A stretch of DNA of 50,610 nt. Origin: an uncultured Collinsella sp. GTDB lineage: Bacteria > Actinomycetota > Coriobacteriia > Coriobacteriales > Coriobacteriaceae. The position numbers and the translations under genes were made by a program. Shown here piece after piece: positions 1 to 9,572 of the stretch (the first letter of the stretch is position 1; each line of letters opens with the position of its first letter). Location: positions 1-50,610 of the forward strand of contig CAKTWK010000015.1 of NCBI GenBank assembly GCA_934630735.1, in the 5' to 3' direction. A model generated the notes under the pieces. That model searched no databases. It was not told the origin of the DNA and saw only the letters and a list, made by a program, of their open reading frames with translations.

Positions 1-26
1 CAGATCAAGAAACAGGAGGAAGCACG

Positions 27-722
27 ATGAGCATCCGCGACAACCTTGATATCTCGGCCTATCTGGTACTCGGCCCCGAAAACACGCTCGGGCGCCCCGT
101 GGGCGATGTAGTGGCCCAGGCACTCGACGCCGGCTTTACCTGCATCCAGGTGCGCTCCAAGGTGGCAAGTGCCCGCGAGATCATCGCGCTGACCGACGAC
201 GCCGCGCAGGCTATCGCTCAAGCCGGCAAGACCGGTCAGGTCGCCTTGCTGATCGACGACCGCCTTGACTGCGTGCTCGCCGCGCGCGAGCAGGGCATCG
301 CTGTCGACGGCGTGCACGTGGGTCAGAGCGACATCCCCGTCGAGGTCTGTCGCAAGCTGCTGGGCCCCGATGCCATCGTGGGTCTTTCGGCCCGTTGCGA
401 GGAGATGCTCGAGTACGTCAAGACCGCCGACATGAGCCTGGTCGACTACCTGGGCATAGGCCCGCTCCACGAGACCGAGACCAAGCGCGATTGCGGACGC
501 GCGGCCGACGGTTCCATCATCACCAAGAGCTTTGAGGACCTGGCAGCCCTCCATGCGGCAAGCCCCGTACCCATCGTGGTGGGCGGCGGCGTCAAGACGG
601 CCGATCTGCCGCAGCTCAAGGCCACCGGCGTCGACGGCTTCTTTGTGGTGAGCGCCGTCTGCGGTGCCGACGACCCCCACGCCGCAGCCAAGGAGCTCGT
701 CGACACCTGGCAGCAGGCATAA
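27..722 (+). CDS. thiE: Thiamine phosphate synthase
   Basis: The 231-residue product matches the TIM-barrel enzyme that joins HMP pyrophosphate and thiazole phosphate to make thiamine phosphate in the cytoplasm. Family landmarks are in order: QVRSK near residue 42 (substrate phosphate region), LLIDDRLD near 74, GVHVGQSD near 95, GIGPLHETETK near 143 (pyrophosphate/Mg loop) and VVGGGV near 186. Length is normal for ThiE. The ATG follows AGGAGG with 6 bases between. Other thi genes may lie just upstream, outside the window. A strong hairpin follows the stop. Confidence 0.93.
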   Translation: MSIRDNLDISAYLVLGPENTLGRPVGDVVAQALDAGFTCIQVRSKVASAREIIALTDDAAQAIAQAGKTGQVALLIDDRLDCVLAAREQGIAVDGVHVGQSDIPVEVCRKLLGPDAIVGLSARCEEMLEYVKTADMSLVDYLGIGPLHETETKRDCGRAADGSIITKSFEDLAALHAASPVPIVVGGGVKTADLPQLKATGVDGFFVVSAVCGADDPHAAAKELVDTWQQA

Positions 723-766
723 GCATAAGCCGTGCAGCCGATTCGCAGCTTCATATCTTCAGCAAT

Positions 767-812
767 GGAAAGCGCATCCCAGTTTGGACCTCCATTCCGG
801 GATGCGCTTTCC
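767..812. terminator. Hairpin between convergent genes
   Basis: A perfect 14-bp stem (767-780 with 799-812) with an 18-base loop lies between the stop of thiE and the stop of the convergent patatin gene. There is no clear T-run on either side. It may be a bidirectional terminator or an mRNA 3'-end stabiliser. Confidence 0.6.
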
Positions 813-821
813 ATCGCCGCT

Positions 822-1691
822 CTACCCCGCCAGGTAGGTCTCCAGCGCGGACAACGTCGCCTCCGCATCGTGGCGGCCGATCTGGTAGATGCGCTCGAGC
901 TCATCGGGCTCGCGGCACAGCGACGGCACCTTCACCGATTCGCTCGGCCGCACCACAAAGATCTCGCCGGCAGCCTCGCGACGTGCCAGGTCATCGAGCG
1001 TAGCATTGTAGACCTCATGCCGATGCTCAAGCGCTGCGACAAACTCCGGGTAGTGACGGAACACACGACGCAGCATGGGCATCACGCTGTTGGGCTGCTT
1101 TACAAAGCCCGCCGGCTGCGTCAGCACCACCACGTTGCGGTCATACCCCTGCGCAAACAGCCAAGCACTGGGAATGGAATCGGCCACGCCGCCATCCAGA
1201 TATTTATGCCCGTCAATAGCGACAGGACGCGTTGCCACGGGAATAGCAGACGACGCCCGGATCCACTCGATATCGCGCTCGTCACCATACGGCAAATCGT
1301 GATAGACCGCCTCGCCCGTCTCGATATCGGTACACACGCACGTAAACCGCATGGGGCAGGCGCGGTATGTCTCCAGGTCGATGGGATCGCGCTCGACGGG
1401 CACCTCGTGATAGGCAAAATCGGCATTGAACATGTCCCCTGTTCGCAACCAGCTCGTTACACTCGCATAGCGCTTGTCGGCGCAATAGGCCTTGTTGTAG
1501 CGAATGGCGCGCCCAATCTGGTGCGATTTAAAGTTGTAGCCAAATGCCGCGCCCGCCGAGACACCCACCATATGGTCGCAAGTTAAGCCGCACTCCATCC
1601 ATACGTCGAGCACGCCCGCCGTATACATACCGCGGTAGCCGCCTCCCTCGAGCGCGAGCCCCACCGTGCGCGTCGTATCTGGCTGCGTCAT
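822..1691 (-). CDS. Patatin-like phospholipase/acyl hydrolase
   Basis: A 289-residue protein with the patatin fold. It has the oxyanion-hole stretch LEGGGYRGMYTAG near residue 14, the nucleophile elbow GVSAG near 43 and the Asp of LDGGVADSIP near 165, so the Ser-Asp dyad is present. No signal peptide is visible. The family cleaves acyl chains from phospholipids or related lipids; the substrate here is unknown. It resembles the YjjU-type bacterial patatins. It converges on thiE and diverges from the c-di-GMP gene at 2016. Confidence 0.88.
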   Translation of the reverse strand: MTQPDTTRTVGLALEGGGYRGMYTAGVLDVWMECGLTCDHMVGVSAGAAFGYNFKSHQIGRAIRYNKAYCADKRYASVTSWLRTGDMFNADFAYHEVPVERDPIDLETYRACPMRFTCVCTDIETGEAVYHDLPYGDERDIEWIRASSAIPVATRPVAIDGHKYLDGGVADSIPSAWLFAQGYDRNVVVLTQPAGFVKQPNSVMPMLRRVFRHYPEFVAALEHRHEVYNATLDDLARREAAGEIFVVRPSESVKVPSLCREPDELERIYQIGRHDAEATLSALETYLAG

Positions 1692-2015
1692 GCGATCATC
1701 CCCGTTTCTGCGTTTTTAAACGGGACAAGTATACCCGTCAACATATATCGTCTCAGTCGCATTTTCATCGAACATCGCATCGTCGTGTTACCGCTTGGCA
1801 AATAATTGTCACCCATAGTATTGGCACCCCTATATAATTTTGTACTGTTGTTTATACTACTCAGCAGTTATCAACAGCGAACATTAGCCGGCAAAGTAAC
1901 CCAACAACGCTGCAAGGCGGAGGCCTGGATACACGCAATACGCTGAGCAACGACGCGTGTACACAACGAGCTCGCCCGACGCAATCCGCCCCGACCTCAG
2001 AAAGCCGCTTAGAAC
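1692..2015. promoter_or_regulatory. Divergent promoter region
   Basis: A 324-base gap between divergent genes. Its middle part (about 1735-1870) is clearly A+T-rich in a G+C-rich setting and contains a perfect TATAAT at 1833-1838 and TATACT at 1853-1858, with TTGTCA at 1806 and TTGGCA at 1821. No pair has ideal 17-bp spacing, so exact promoters cannot be assigned. No ORF with a ribosome site was seen. Confidence 0.4.
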
Positions 2016-4733
2016 ATGGATACCGTCAGCAATTACACCGAAACGCTCGAAAAGACCATCCGTGACCTTCTCGAGCGTCAGGATGATCTGATTAGGACCG
2101 CCTTTACCGACCAGCTTACCGGACTTGGCAACCGCGGCGGCTTTGCCCGTTCCCTCGAGGAGCTCTGGGAGCAGGACATCCCCGTTACCATGGCGTTCAT
2201 CGATATCGACAATCTCAAGCACTGCAACGACGTCTTTGGGCATGACGAGGGCAACCGCTACATCTTGCAGGTAAGCCTTTATCTCAAACTGTATATGAAA
2301 GTGGACGAGGCGGCGTTTCGCATAGGCGGCGACGAGTTTGCCATCCTATCTACAATTGCGACCGAGGACGACCTCGCCGAACGTCTGGAACACTGCCGAA
2401 CGGTCCTGCTCAAGAACAACGATTCCGAGATGCCTCATTCGTTTAGCTACGGAGTGGCACACGCCGACCCCGCCCTGGGCGAAGCCTCCAATCGCATGAC
2501 ACTCGATGCCGACCATCGCATGTACGACTACAAGCTGCGCCATGCCATGCACCTCGATCGACGCAATATCGCGCAAGTCCACGCCGACGACTTCGAAATA
2601 AGCGACCGCGTTTTCGATGCCTTTTCGATGCTCAACGAAGGCCGTTATTGCTTTATCGAGAACTTGGACAAGCATCGCACCCTTTGGTCACAAGGCGCCT
2701 TGCGCGATCTCGGTCTTCCTTCCGAGCATATCGACAACTGCCACGATTACTGGAAAACGCGTGTCCATCCCGATGACCTTGAGGCCTATACCAGCGATAT
2801 CGACCAAATCTACAACGGCTCCAAACACCGCCGCGTCATGCAGTACCGCATGCGCAATGCCGCGGGCGACTACGTCCTTTGCCGCGCTCGCGGGTTTCGT
2901 ATCGACGGCGACGGAAATACCCCCTCGCTCTATGTCGGCGAGCTCGTCAACCATTCGCTTGCCGAAACCGTCGACGCCGCTACGGGCCTCGGAACGCAGC
3001 GTATGCTGATCAACGCTATCGATGCCTGCCGTCGCGACCGTTGCGAGACGGGGCTTATAGCGGTCCGCGTTCGCGGCACGGCAAAGCTCAACGAGCTCTA
3101 TGGGGCCGAGGCTGTCGACAACATGCTCGCCGAATACGCAGGCCGCATGTTGTCGATCACCCGCGGCAGGAGTCGCGTCTTCCGCTCACGAAACGCCCAG
3201 TTCGTCGTGCTTAGCAACGAGTTGGGCCACGAGGCATTCGAGCAACTGACCCATCATCTTAAAGAAGCCGTTTTCGCTCCTGTTCAAATCGCGGGCGATA
3301 CCATTACCCCCGTCTGCCTCGTCGTTCCGGCCTTTTACGAGCGCTTAATCAATCAAGCGACCGCCGTTTTAGGCGAGCTCGACCGTCGTCTTCGTGCGGC
3401 CGGCGGGCTTGTTCCCAACGACAGCCTCCCCATACCTGAGATTGAGCGCAAAAGCGCCGTCGCCGAACGCATCGATACGCTCACGGGCCTCTATCGACCC
3501 AGCGAGTTTATGCGGCGTGCCAACGCATTTCTGAGGACAGGGCGCGACGGCGCTTGGTGTATCACTACCGTCGACATGGGACACATGCGGCTGTTCAACG
3601 AATGGCACGGACAGGCCGAGGGCGACCGCATGCTCGCCGATGTGGGCACGGTCCTCAAGGACATCGAGAATGCCGACATGGGCGTCGCAGGGTACTGGGG
3701 CCAAGATGACTTTTGCGTACTCATCCCCTTTGAGCACGACACCGTCCATAAAATCTATAACCGCGTTCGCGAGGCCGTGGCCAAGCATGATAACGGCGTA
3801 GGTTTCTGGCCGTCCATGGGTGTCTACCCCATCGACTCCAACGAGGAAATCACCATCGATGCACAGGCCAAGGCCATGTTTACCAATCGGCGCGCGAAAA
3901 ACGACTTTAAGGATCGCATTGCCGTCTTTCGCCCCGAGGAATACAAGCGCGAGGTTGCGTTTCACCGCACCCTCACCGAGTTCCAGTATGCGCTCTCAAA
4001 CGACCGCATCACCTACTACCTGCAGCCACTGGTTGATATGGAAACCGGCGAGATCATTGGCGCCGAGGCGCTCACACGCTGGATCGACAAAGATGGATCG
4101 TTAATTCCGCCCGCGTCCTTTATCCCGGCGCTCGAGGAAAGCGGCTTTGTGGTGACGCTCGACAAGTACATTTGGCAGGGTGTCGCCTCGTGGCTGCGCA
4201 AGCGCATCGATCGAGGACTTCGCGTGGTTCCGGTCTCGCTTAATGTGTCGCGCGTGGATATCCTTGCCTGCGACGTTGCCGAACATATGGGGGCGCTCGC
4301 CGCCCAATACAACCTACCGCCCGAGCTCATGCGTATCGAGATCACCGAGACGGCTTATACGGGGGAGTCCGAAGCCGTGGACAAACTGACAGCCGACCTG
4401 CACACCCGCGGCTTCTCGACCTATATGGACGATTTTGGCACCGGCCAGTCCACGCTCGCGATGCTCAAGAACGTCAACGTCGATGTTATCAAGCTCGACC
4501 GCACCTTTTTGCCTGATGGGAAAACCGACAACCGGAGCTCCCAGATCGTGTCGTCTATGCTCGAGATGGCGCAATCGTTGCACCTGCCCGTTGTGGTCGA
4601 AGGCATCGAGACAAATGAGCAGGCACAGCTGCTGCGCCAGATGGGCGCCCGCTACGCACAAGGGTTCCTCTACCACCGTCCCATGCCGGTGGAGGATTTT
4701 GAGGCATTGTTCGATGGTGGCAAAAACAACTGA
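2016..4733 (+). CDS. GGDEF-PAS-(GGDEF)2-EAL cyclic-di-GMP protein
   Basis: A 905-residue cytoplasmic protein with no membrane segments. Residues 30-170 form a complete GGDEF domain (RIGGDEF at 102-108). About 205-310 is a PAS_3-like fold (HPDDLEAY). About 316-450 and 480-620 look like two GGDEF folds with decayed signatures (SRNAQF and WGQDDF). Residues 640-900 are an EAL domain with EALTRW, LNVSR, EITET, DDFGTG, IKLDR and VEGIE, so phosphodiesterase activity is expected. The autoinhibitory RxxD site before GGDEF is absent (K-V-D-E). The ATG directly follows an in-frame stop and has no good Shine-Dalgarno. It is followed by a smaller relative at 4861. It could act as a cyclase or phosphodiesterase; the intact EAL makes degradation likely. 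Confidence 0.9.
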   Translation: MDTVSNYTETLEKTIRDLLERQDDLIRTAFTDQLTGLGNRGGFARSLEELWEQDIPVTMAFIDIDNLKHCNDVFGHDEGNRYILQVSLYLKLYMKVDEAAFRIGGDEFAILSTIATEDDLAERLEHCRTVLLKNNDSEMPHSFSYGVAHADPALGEASNRMTLDADHRMYDYKLRHAMHLDRRNIAQVHADDFEISDRVFDAFSMLNEGRYCFIENLDKHRTLWSQGALRDLGLPSEHIDNCHDYWKTRVHPDDLEAYTSDIDQIYNGSKHRRVMQYRMRNAAGDYVLCRARGFRIDGDGNTPSLYVGELVNHSLAETVDAATGLGTQRMLINAIDACRRDRCETGLIAVRVRGTAKLNELYGAEAVDNMLAEYAGRMLSITRGRSRVFRSRNAQFVVLSNELGHEAFEQLTHHLKEAVFAPVQIAGDTITPVCLVVPAFYERLINQATAVLGELDRRLRAAGGLVPNDSLPIPEIERKSAVAERIDTLTGLYRPSEFMRRANAFLRTGRDGAWCITTVDMGHMRLFNEWHGQAEGDRMLADVGTVLKDIENADMGVAGYWGQDDFCVLIPFEHDTVHKIYNRVREAVAKHDNGVGFWPSMGVYPIDSNEEITIDAQAKAMFTNRRAKNDFKDRIAVFRPEEYKREVAFHRTLTEFQYALSNDRITYYLQPLVDMETGEIIGAEALTRWIDKDGSLIPPASFIPALEESGFVVTLDKYIWQGVASWLRKRIDRGLRVVPVSLNVSRVDILACDVAEHMGALAAQYNLPPELMRIEITETAYTGESEAVDKLTADLHTRGFSTYMDDFGTGQSTLAMLKNVNVDVIKLDRTFLPDGKTDNRSSQIVSSMLEMAQSLHLPVVVEGIETNEQAQLLRQMGARYAQGFLYHRPMPVEDFEALFDGGKNN

Positions 4734-4790
4734 TACGCTCGTGCGCAAAACACCACCGTCTAGGGGAGCATTTGTCCCCATTGGCTAACT

Positions 4791-4823
4791 CATATCCCCA
4801 ATTCAAACCGAATTGGGGATATG
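4791..4823. terminator. 14-bp hairpin between two GGDEF genes
   Basis: A perfect 14-bp inverted repeat (4791-4804 with 4810-4823, 5-base loop) sits 57 bases after the first GGDEF gene and 22 bases before the ribosome site of the second. There is no T-run. It could end transcription of the first gene, act as an operator, or control translation of the second. A shorter GGGGA/TCCCC inverted repeat lies at about 4763-4779. Confidence 0.5.
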
Positions 4824-4860
4824 ATACGGAGCATCCTGTCACCCAAGGAGGTTATCCATC

Positions 4861-6390
4861 ATGAACGAGTCGTATCGCATGGGCGAGCAGTCAATCATTG
4901 CCCATCTTCAGCGGCTTGCGAACGGGGCCTCAACCGCCGAGCTCGACGTTGACGCGCTGCCCACGGAGTTGCGCGCCGTCGGCGAGCAACTGCAGAAAAC
5001 GCTCGCCGTCTTGCAACAAGAACGCCAGCTGCTCGAACGTAGCGCCTATATCGATTCGCTCACCAATCTTGGCAACCGCAGTGGACTCGACCGCCATGTC
5101 AATCAGCTCTGGCGCAAAGGCGCCCCCTTCACCTGCGCCTATATTGACATCGATCACCTCAAGCACTGCAACGATAAGTTTGGCCACGCCGAGGGCAACC
5201 GCTATATTCTGGGCATCTGTCGTGCGCTCACCGAGGCAATGGAGCACGATGAAATGCTGTTCCGTATCGGTGGAGATGAATTTGTACTCGTGTCCCCCAC
5301 GACAGGTGAAGCCGAGCTCGAGCAGCGCTTGGAGCGGACACGCACCGATCTTGTCGAGGCAACATCGGACGGTAAGGCGCCCATGATCGCCAGTTTTAGT
5401 TTTGGTTGTTCGCACGTCGACCCGCTTGCAGGCGATACACGTCGCCAGATGACGATGGATGCCGATCGCAAAATGTATCGCTATAAGCTTATGCATCGTG
5501 TGCAGCAACCGAAAGACAATGACGTGCCACAACACCCAATCGTCGATCAACTTCCTTGCAACGACCGCGTGTTCCAGGCGATCTCCATGAGCTCCGAGAC
5601 GCGCTATCCGTTTATCCTTAACCTCGATACCGGCGAATCGCAATGGTCGATTAATGCCGTGCGCGATTTCGACCTACCCTCCCAGCATCCCTACAACTCA
5701 CTCGATATGTGGCTTGCTCGCGTCCACCCCGAGGACCGCGACAACGTACGCGCCGAGCTCGACATGGTGATAAACGGCACATGGCACTTCCACTACATGC
5801 AGTACCGCGTTATGGATGCTACCGGAGCGTACGCGCTTTGCGACTGCACGGGCTACCGCTTGGACGGCACCGATACCGAGCCTAACATGTACGTGGGCAT
5901 TATCATCAACCGAAGCCTGGCAGATACGACCGATTCCGTGACCGGCCTGGGCGATATTCACGCCCTGGTCAACGCCATTGGCGAAATGCGTCGCGTGGCG
6001 CGCAAGGCGAGCATGGTCGCCATTAAAATCGACGATATCGCTCAGGTCAATGCCCGCTTTGGCTTTGATGCAGGCGATCGCGTTTTGGCGGAGAGCGCCG
6101 CCTGCCTCATGGATTGTTCGCGCGGCAAGGGTCGTCTGTTCCGTTCGACGGGACCGATGTTCGTGGCGCTTTTCGACGAATTCGATCCCGAAGAGATCGA
6201 CGCGATCGCAGAGGAAATCGAGCGGTTCCTGGGCTCTCCCGTGCTCATCGGCTCGCTTGAATATCAGCCTCCCATTCGCGTGGCCACGCTCCATCTAGAC
6301 GCTGTCGATCGACAGCCCGTCTCCATTTTGAACGAGCTCAAAGCGTTGCTTAAAGAGGCGCCGCAGATACCGGGCACCAAGCTGGACTAG
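4861..6390 (+). CDS. Diguanylate cyclase with PAS and degenerate GGDEF
   Basis: A 509-residue soluble protein. Residues 40-62 look like a coiled linker; 63-205 are an intact GGDEF domain (DIDHLKHCND near 96, GGDEF at 137-141) expected to make c-di-GMP from two GTP. About 235-345 is a PAS_3-like fold (VHPEDRDN), and 352-490 a GGDEF-like fold whose signature has become FRSTGPMF. The RxxD inhibitory site is absent. The protein is a shorter paralogue of its upstream neighbour, lacking the EAL domain. A very strong ribosome site, AAGGAGG, lies 10 bases before the ATG. Confidence 0.9.
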   Translation: MNESYRMGEQSIIAHLQRLANGASTAELDVDALPTELRAVGEQLQKTLAVLQQERQLLERSAYIDSLTNLGNRSGLDRHVNQLWRKGAPFTCAYIDIDHLKHCNDKFGHAEGNRYILGICRALTEAMEHDEMLFRIGGDEFVLVSPTTGEAELEQRLERTRTDLVEATSDGKAPMIASFSFGCSHVDPLAGDTRRQMTMDADRKMYRYKLMHRVQQPKDNDVPQHPIVDQLPCNDRVFQAISMSSETRYPFILNLDTGESQWSINAVRDFDLPSQHPYNSLDMWLARVHPEDRDNVRAELDMVINGTWHFHYMQYRVMDATGAYALCDCTGYRLDGTDTEPNMYVGIIINRSLADTTDSVTGLGDIHALVNAIGEMRRVARKASMVAIKIDDIAQVNARFGFDAGDRVLAESAACLMDCSRGKGRLFRSTGPMFVALFDEFDPEEIDAIAEEIERFLGSPVLIGSLEYQPPIRVATLHLDAVDRQPVSILNELKALLKEAPQIPGTKLD

Positions 6391-6790
6391 CGTCGTGGGG
6401 CGCATGATAGTTAATTTCCGATCTCAGGCGAACATATTGGGCAAATAGGTCGTACCCGCAGTTAGCCGAACGCCCCCCCGCAGTCTCTCCAGAGCCCGGG
6501 GGCACCGTTTTCCCAGTTGAAAGAATGGCGGAGATACGGTTCGATGAGTCCGGTGGCCATACTCCGCCCACCGCCCGACATCTTTTCCCAGGCAAAGTCG
6601 AACGGTCGGTCCGTCTATTCCGTTTCCCCTAGGCCAGGACAGCGGGGGTTCCGGAGCCGCCCATTACATTCATTCGGGAGGCGCTAAATTCATATGGAAC
6701 GAGAAAGAGTTGATCACCCGATTATTATGCCCGCCTTAAAAAGCAACCAAATATACGTCCCAATATCATTCCAGCACAACCAGGAATCCA
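6391..6790. other. Intergenic gap with unidentified coding remnant
   Basis: No convincing gene. From 6391 to about 6690 the sequence is G+C-rich like the chromosome. On the minus strand (about 6605 to 6468) one frame reads 45 codons between stops, including FAWEKMSGGGRSMATG and LRHSFNWENGAPG. This looks like real protein but has no start, and I cannot identify it. From about 6690 the base composition drops sharply, marking the left edge of the A+T-rich island. Confidence 0.35.
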
Positions 6791-8449
6791 TTATTTGGCT
6801 AATTCAATAGCCCCCTCACCGCTCATTACCAAAATATGATCGGCGACATCGAGCAATCTAGAATCATGCGAAACGATCAAAAAGGCCTGACCTCGCTTAT
6901 TTTGTTTAATGTACTCTATCAGGCAGCCACATGCCGATCCGTCAAGATCATTGGTCGGCTCATCGAGAATTACAAAATCCGCTTTTCGGCATAACGCCAT
7001 AGCCAAGCGCAACCTTTGCAGCTCTCCTCCAGATAGATTAGAACATTTTTCCCATCTTATTTTATCAATTGGTTCGAAACCGCATTCCTTGAGAAACGAC
7101 GCCATTAACTCATAGCTGATGCCGTATTCATGCAAATAGTCTTCAACTGTGTCACCGGGGACGAAAGCCGTTTGCTGCATAGCAGAGAAACACTCCGACC
7201 GAACTCGGTCAAGATTGATAGCGGTCAACTTTGTGCAATCGTACTCGATATTGTCATTTGCGTGCTCGTAAAAACCCAGGAGCAGCTTTAATAGTGTGCT
7301 TTTTCCAACACCATTAGGGCCTGTAATTACATACGTTTTGCCCACGTCAAATTGAAGATTCACCCCGCAAGTTATATCAACCAGCTCTTCGTCGCGAATT
7401 AAACTGAAGTCTAAATCTAGGACCTGTATGCGGCCCACATTATTAACCGCAAGGCAATTTCGGTAATCCCGTTTTCGCGCCTTTATTTCATTCAGCCTAG
7501 CTATTGATGCCCTCGTTTCCTGCAAAGACTGAAAGACGCCGATATAGTACTTGCCACAGCTCATCAATAGGGAATAATAAGAATTTATCATGGTAAATTC
7601 CCCAATTGTCATAGCTCCTGTGGCTATTCTTGCTCCCGAAACCAGCAACAAAACAGCTTGAAATCCTGCCGCCGCCATACGATCGCTAGAACTTACTATA
7701 CTTTGTACTTTCGCGAGTGCGAGAACTGAAGGATAGTACGCAACATCAAACTGTTTTTCTACATGTTCGAAGCTGCTGTCATAACCGGCTAGCAGCTTAA
7801 TCTCGAACGTCCGTGCGATACGTGATGCTATGGAGCTGAACAGGAACCCATCTTCCTCTTTCTTTTGAAATGAAGCGGCAAGCAGTGAGGGTTGAAGCAG
7901 AAGCACCATAATGCAATACGCCCCAAGAAGCGTTATGCCGACGGTGCATATCGATAAATCGAGAGAAGCGATTAGCAGAAAAACCGCAATCATTGTAATC
8001 GCATTCATGAACAATGGAATCATGTTTATGACAACAAACGATGTTATTGAAGAGGTGTCCGAGTTTATTTTCTGAGCAGAGTACAACGGGGAAGTCGACT
8101 CTATGTCCGTAAGTGGCAAATGTTGAAAGTCTGACACGATTTCTTTTAAAAAACTGAAATACGAGAGGTTCAGGACTGACGTCTGGAGCATCTTTGCAAA
8201 GTAAGAGAAGACCGCCGAAATAATCCCCAATAATGCTATAGCAAAGGCTAAAATATAAATCGAATGCATGTCCTGACCGTAAACGAGCATATCAACAAAC
8301 TGTCCGTTCAAATACGGTGACAGCGATGTCAGAGCATAGCTCACCAGAACCATGACCATCAGCATCTTTGCACCGTGGCATGACATCGTTGTTTTGACCA
8401 CATGCCAGAACAACGCGCACTCGTCTCTCCGCCATTTGAAATGCATCAT
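6791..8449 (-). CDS. ABC exporter, fused permease-ATPase (RiPP cluster)
   Basis: A 552-residue half-transporter. The first ~320 residues hold about six membrane segments; the ATPase follows with Walker A GPNGVGKST, signature LSGGE, Walker B FVILDEPT and the H-loop SHD. There is no N-terminal C39 peptidase domain, so leader removal would need another protease. The ATG overlaps the methyltransferase stop as TAATG, which implies translational coupling; a GTG four codons earlier is less likely. It is the last gene of the A+T-rich operon and is best explained as exporter of (or self-protection against) the peptide at 9955-10155. An ABC type with this fold could instead import or flip lipids, but the context argues against that. 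Confidence 0.85.
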   Translation of the reverse strand: MMHFKWRRDECALFWHVVKTTMSCHGAKMLMVMVLVSYALTSLSPYLNGQFVDMLVYGQDMHSIYILAFAIALLGIISAVFSYFAKMLQTSVLNLSYFSFLKEIVSDFQHLPLTDIESTSPLYSAQKINSDTSSITSFVVINMIPLFMNAITMIAVFLLIASLDLSICTVGITLLGAYCIMVLLLQPSLLAASFQKKEEDGFLFSSIASRIARTFEIKLLAGYDSSFEHVEKQFDVAYYPSVLALAKVQSIVSSSDRMAAAGFQAVLLLVSGARIATGAMTIGEFTMINSYYSLLMSCGKYYIGVFQSLQETRASIARLNEIKARKRDYRNCLAVNNVGRIQVLDLDFSLIRDEELVDITCGVNLQFDVGKTYVITGPNGVGKSTLLKLLLGFYEHANDNIEYDCTKLTAINLDRVRSECFSAMQQTAFVPGDTVEDYLHEYGISYELMASFLKECGFEPIDKIRWEKCSNLSGGELQRLRLAMALCRKADFVILDEPTNDLDGSACGCLIEYIKQNKRGQAFLIVSHDSRLLDVADHILVMSGEGAIELAK

Positions 8450-9558
8450 TATATTAACCACGCCTCTGAACAGGGCCTTTTATTTGAGTTGTCAATTATA
8501 TTCAACCCTCTATCCAAAGAACTGTCCTTTCGCAGCCGTAACACATAGTAATAAACGCCTGCAGTGTGGTCATTTCGATAGAGTTCGTAAACATCATCAA
8601 TTGCCTCATCTACTGATGTCCACCTTGTTGGATTAGCCAAATACGCACTCCATGCAACACCCTCAACAAACGAAGAGCATGGATAGACCTCGTCATATCC
8701 CAGCAAAGACATCGTTCCCGACAACTCGCTGCTCATTATGTCTTGCACTATTGAGACTGCATCCAGACTGTCCTTATCAGCACAAGCCATCATTCCCACC
8801 ATCAACGCGGTACCATCATCGCTTAAATAATCTGGGAGCTTTTCGATAATCTCGTTGCTAACTCGGCATCCATCAAATCCCCCATCTCCGACAAAAGGAT
8901 ATTCAAGTCCATTGGGAATGGGGACCAGCGGAGGATTTGCAACAATATAGTCGTATTTACTATCAGGTTCGAGCTTCTCATACAAATTCCCTTGAACCGT
9001 TTTTATCGCACCGTCCAGCCCATTCAACTTGGAATTAAGCATGTTAGTTGCACAAGTTTCGGCGTTTATCTCCACCGATGTAACCGTCATGCCACCCGCT
9101 GCCATGATCAGCGACTGAATCCCAGAGCCCGCACACAAATCAAGCCCCTTCTTCCCGAGCTGAGGAGACAGCCGCCTGGCAAGTCCTAATGAATCTGGGC
9201 CGAAATATCTTTTAGGGTTTGGCCGTGGAGCATCCGCGACAATCCAGACACCTCTATATCGATTTAAAACCAGACCCGTTGAGTGGACAATCCCGTCCTC
9301 TAAAACAACGATGCCAGCGTCCACTAATAGTTTAATCAGCTCAATAAATGGCTTAATTTCAGCTTGCGCCACAGACTCTCCAAGATACAGAAGCCTCACT
9401 AGTCCTCGGTATTCTTGGTTTACTTTACCCGATGCAAATAAGTGCTCAACAACATAAAACCTATCCCCCGCCACGGATATGCCCTCGAGTAAGTCTGTTA
9501 AGCCAACCCTATCAAATTCTTTTGACAATTGACTGTATTGGTCCATTTTTTCGTCCAT
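8449..9558 (-). CDS. Class I SAM methyltransferase with NPPL motif
   Basis: A 369-residue protein. Residues 1-125 resemble the N-terminal part of actinobacterial HemK-like methyltransferases; the Rossmann domain has motif I DLCAGSGIQ at 140-148, an acidic VEIN at 162-165, and ANPPL at 207-211. An (N/D)PP(Y/F/L) motif marks enzymes that methylate amide or amine nitrogen, such as HemK/PrmC (Gln amide) and RsmC (guanine N2). In this peptide operon a side-chain amide of Asn or Gln in the precursor is a reasonable target, but this is inference. The ATG at 9558 has GGAAG four bases upstream. The stop overlaps the exporter start. Confidence 0.82.
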   Translation of the reverse strand: MDEKMDQYSQLSKEFDRVGLTDLLEGISVAGDRFYVVEHLFASGKVNQEYRGLVRLLYLGESVAQAEIKPFIELIKLLVDAGIVVLEDGIVHSTGLVLNRYRGVWIVADAPRPNPKRYFGPDSLGLARRLSPQLGKKGLDLCAGSGIQSLIMAAGGMTVTSVEINAETCATNMLNSKLNGLDGAIKTVQGNLYEKLEPDSKYDYIVANPPLVPIPNGLEYPFVGDGGFDGCRVSNEIIEKLPDYLSDDGTALMVGMMACADKDSLDAVSIVQDIMSSELSGTMSLLGYDEVYPCSSFVEGVAWSAYLANPTRWTSVDEAIDDVYELYRNDHTAGVYYYVLRLRKDSSLDRGLNIIDNSNKRPCSEAWLI

Positions 9559-9572
9559 CCCGCTTCCGCTGG

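Noticed and set aside
732..1586. Long plus-strand open frame of 284 codons opposite the patatin gene.
   Set aside because: It is the antisense of a well-conserved lipase in G+C-rich DNA and has His/Arg-rich composition with no domain.
6694..6810. A 38-codon plus-strand ORF (MERERVDHPIIMPALK...) at the left edge of the island.
   Set aside because: Its GGGAG is 13 bases from the ATG, it overlaps the exporter gene end, and the sequence has no recognisable features; treated as chance.
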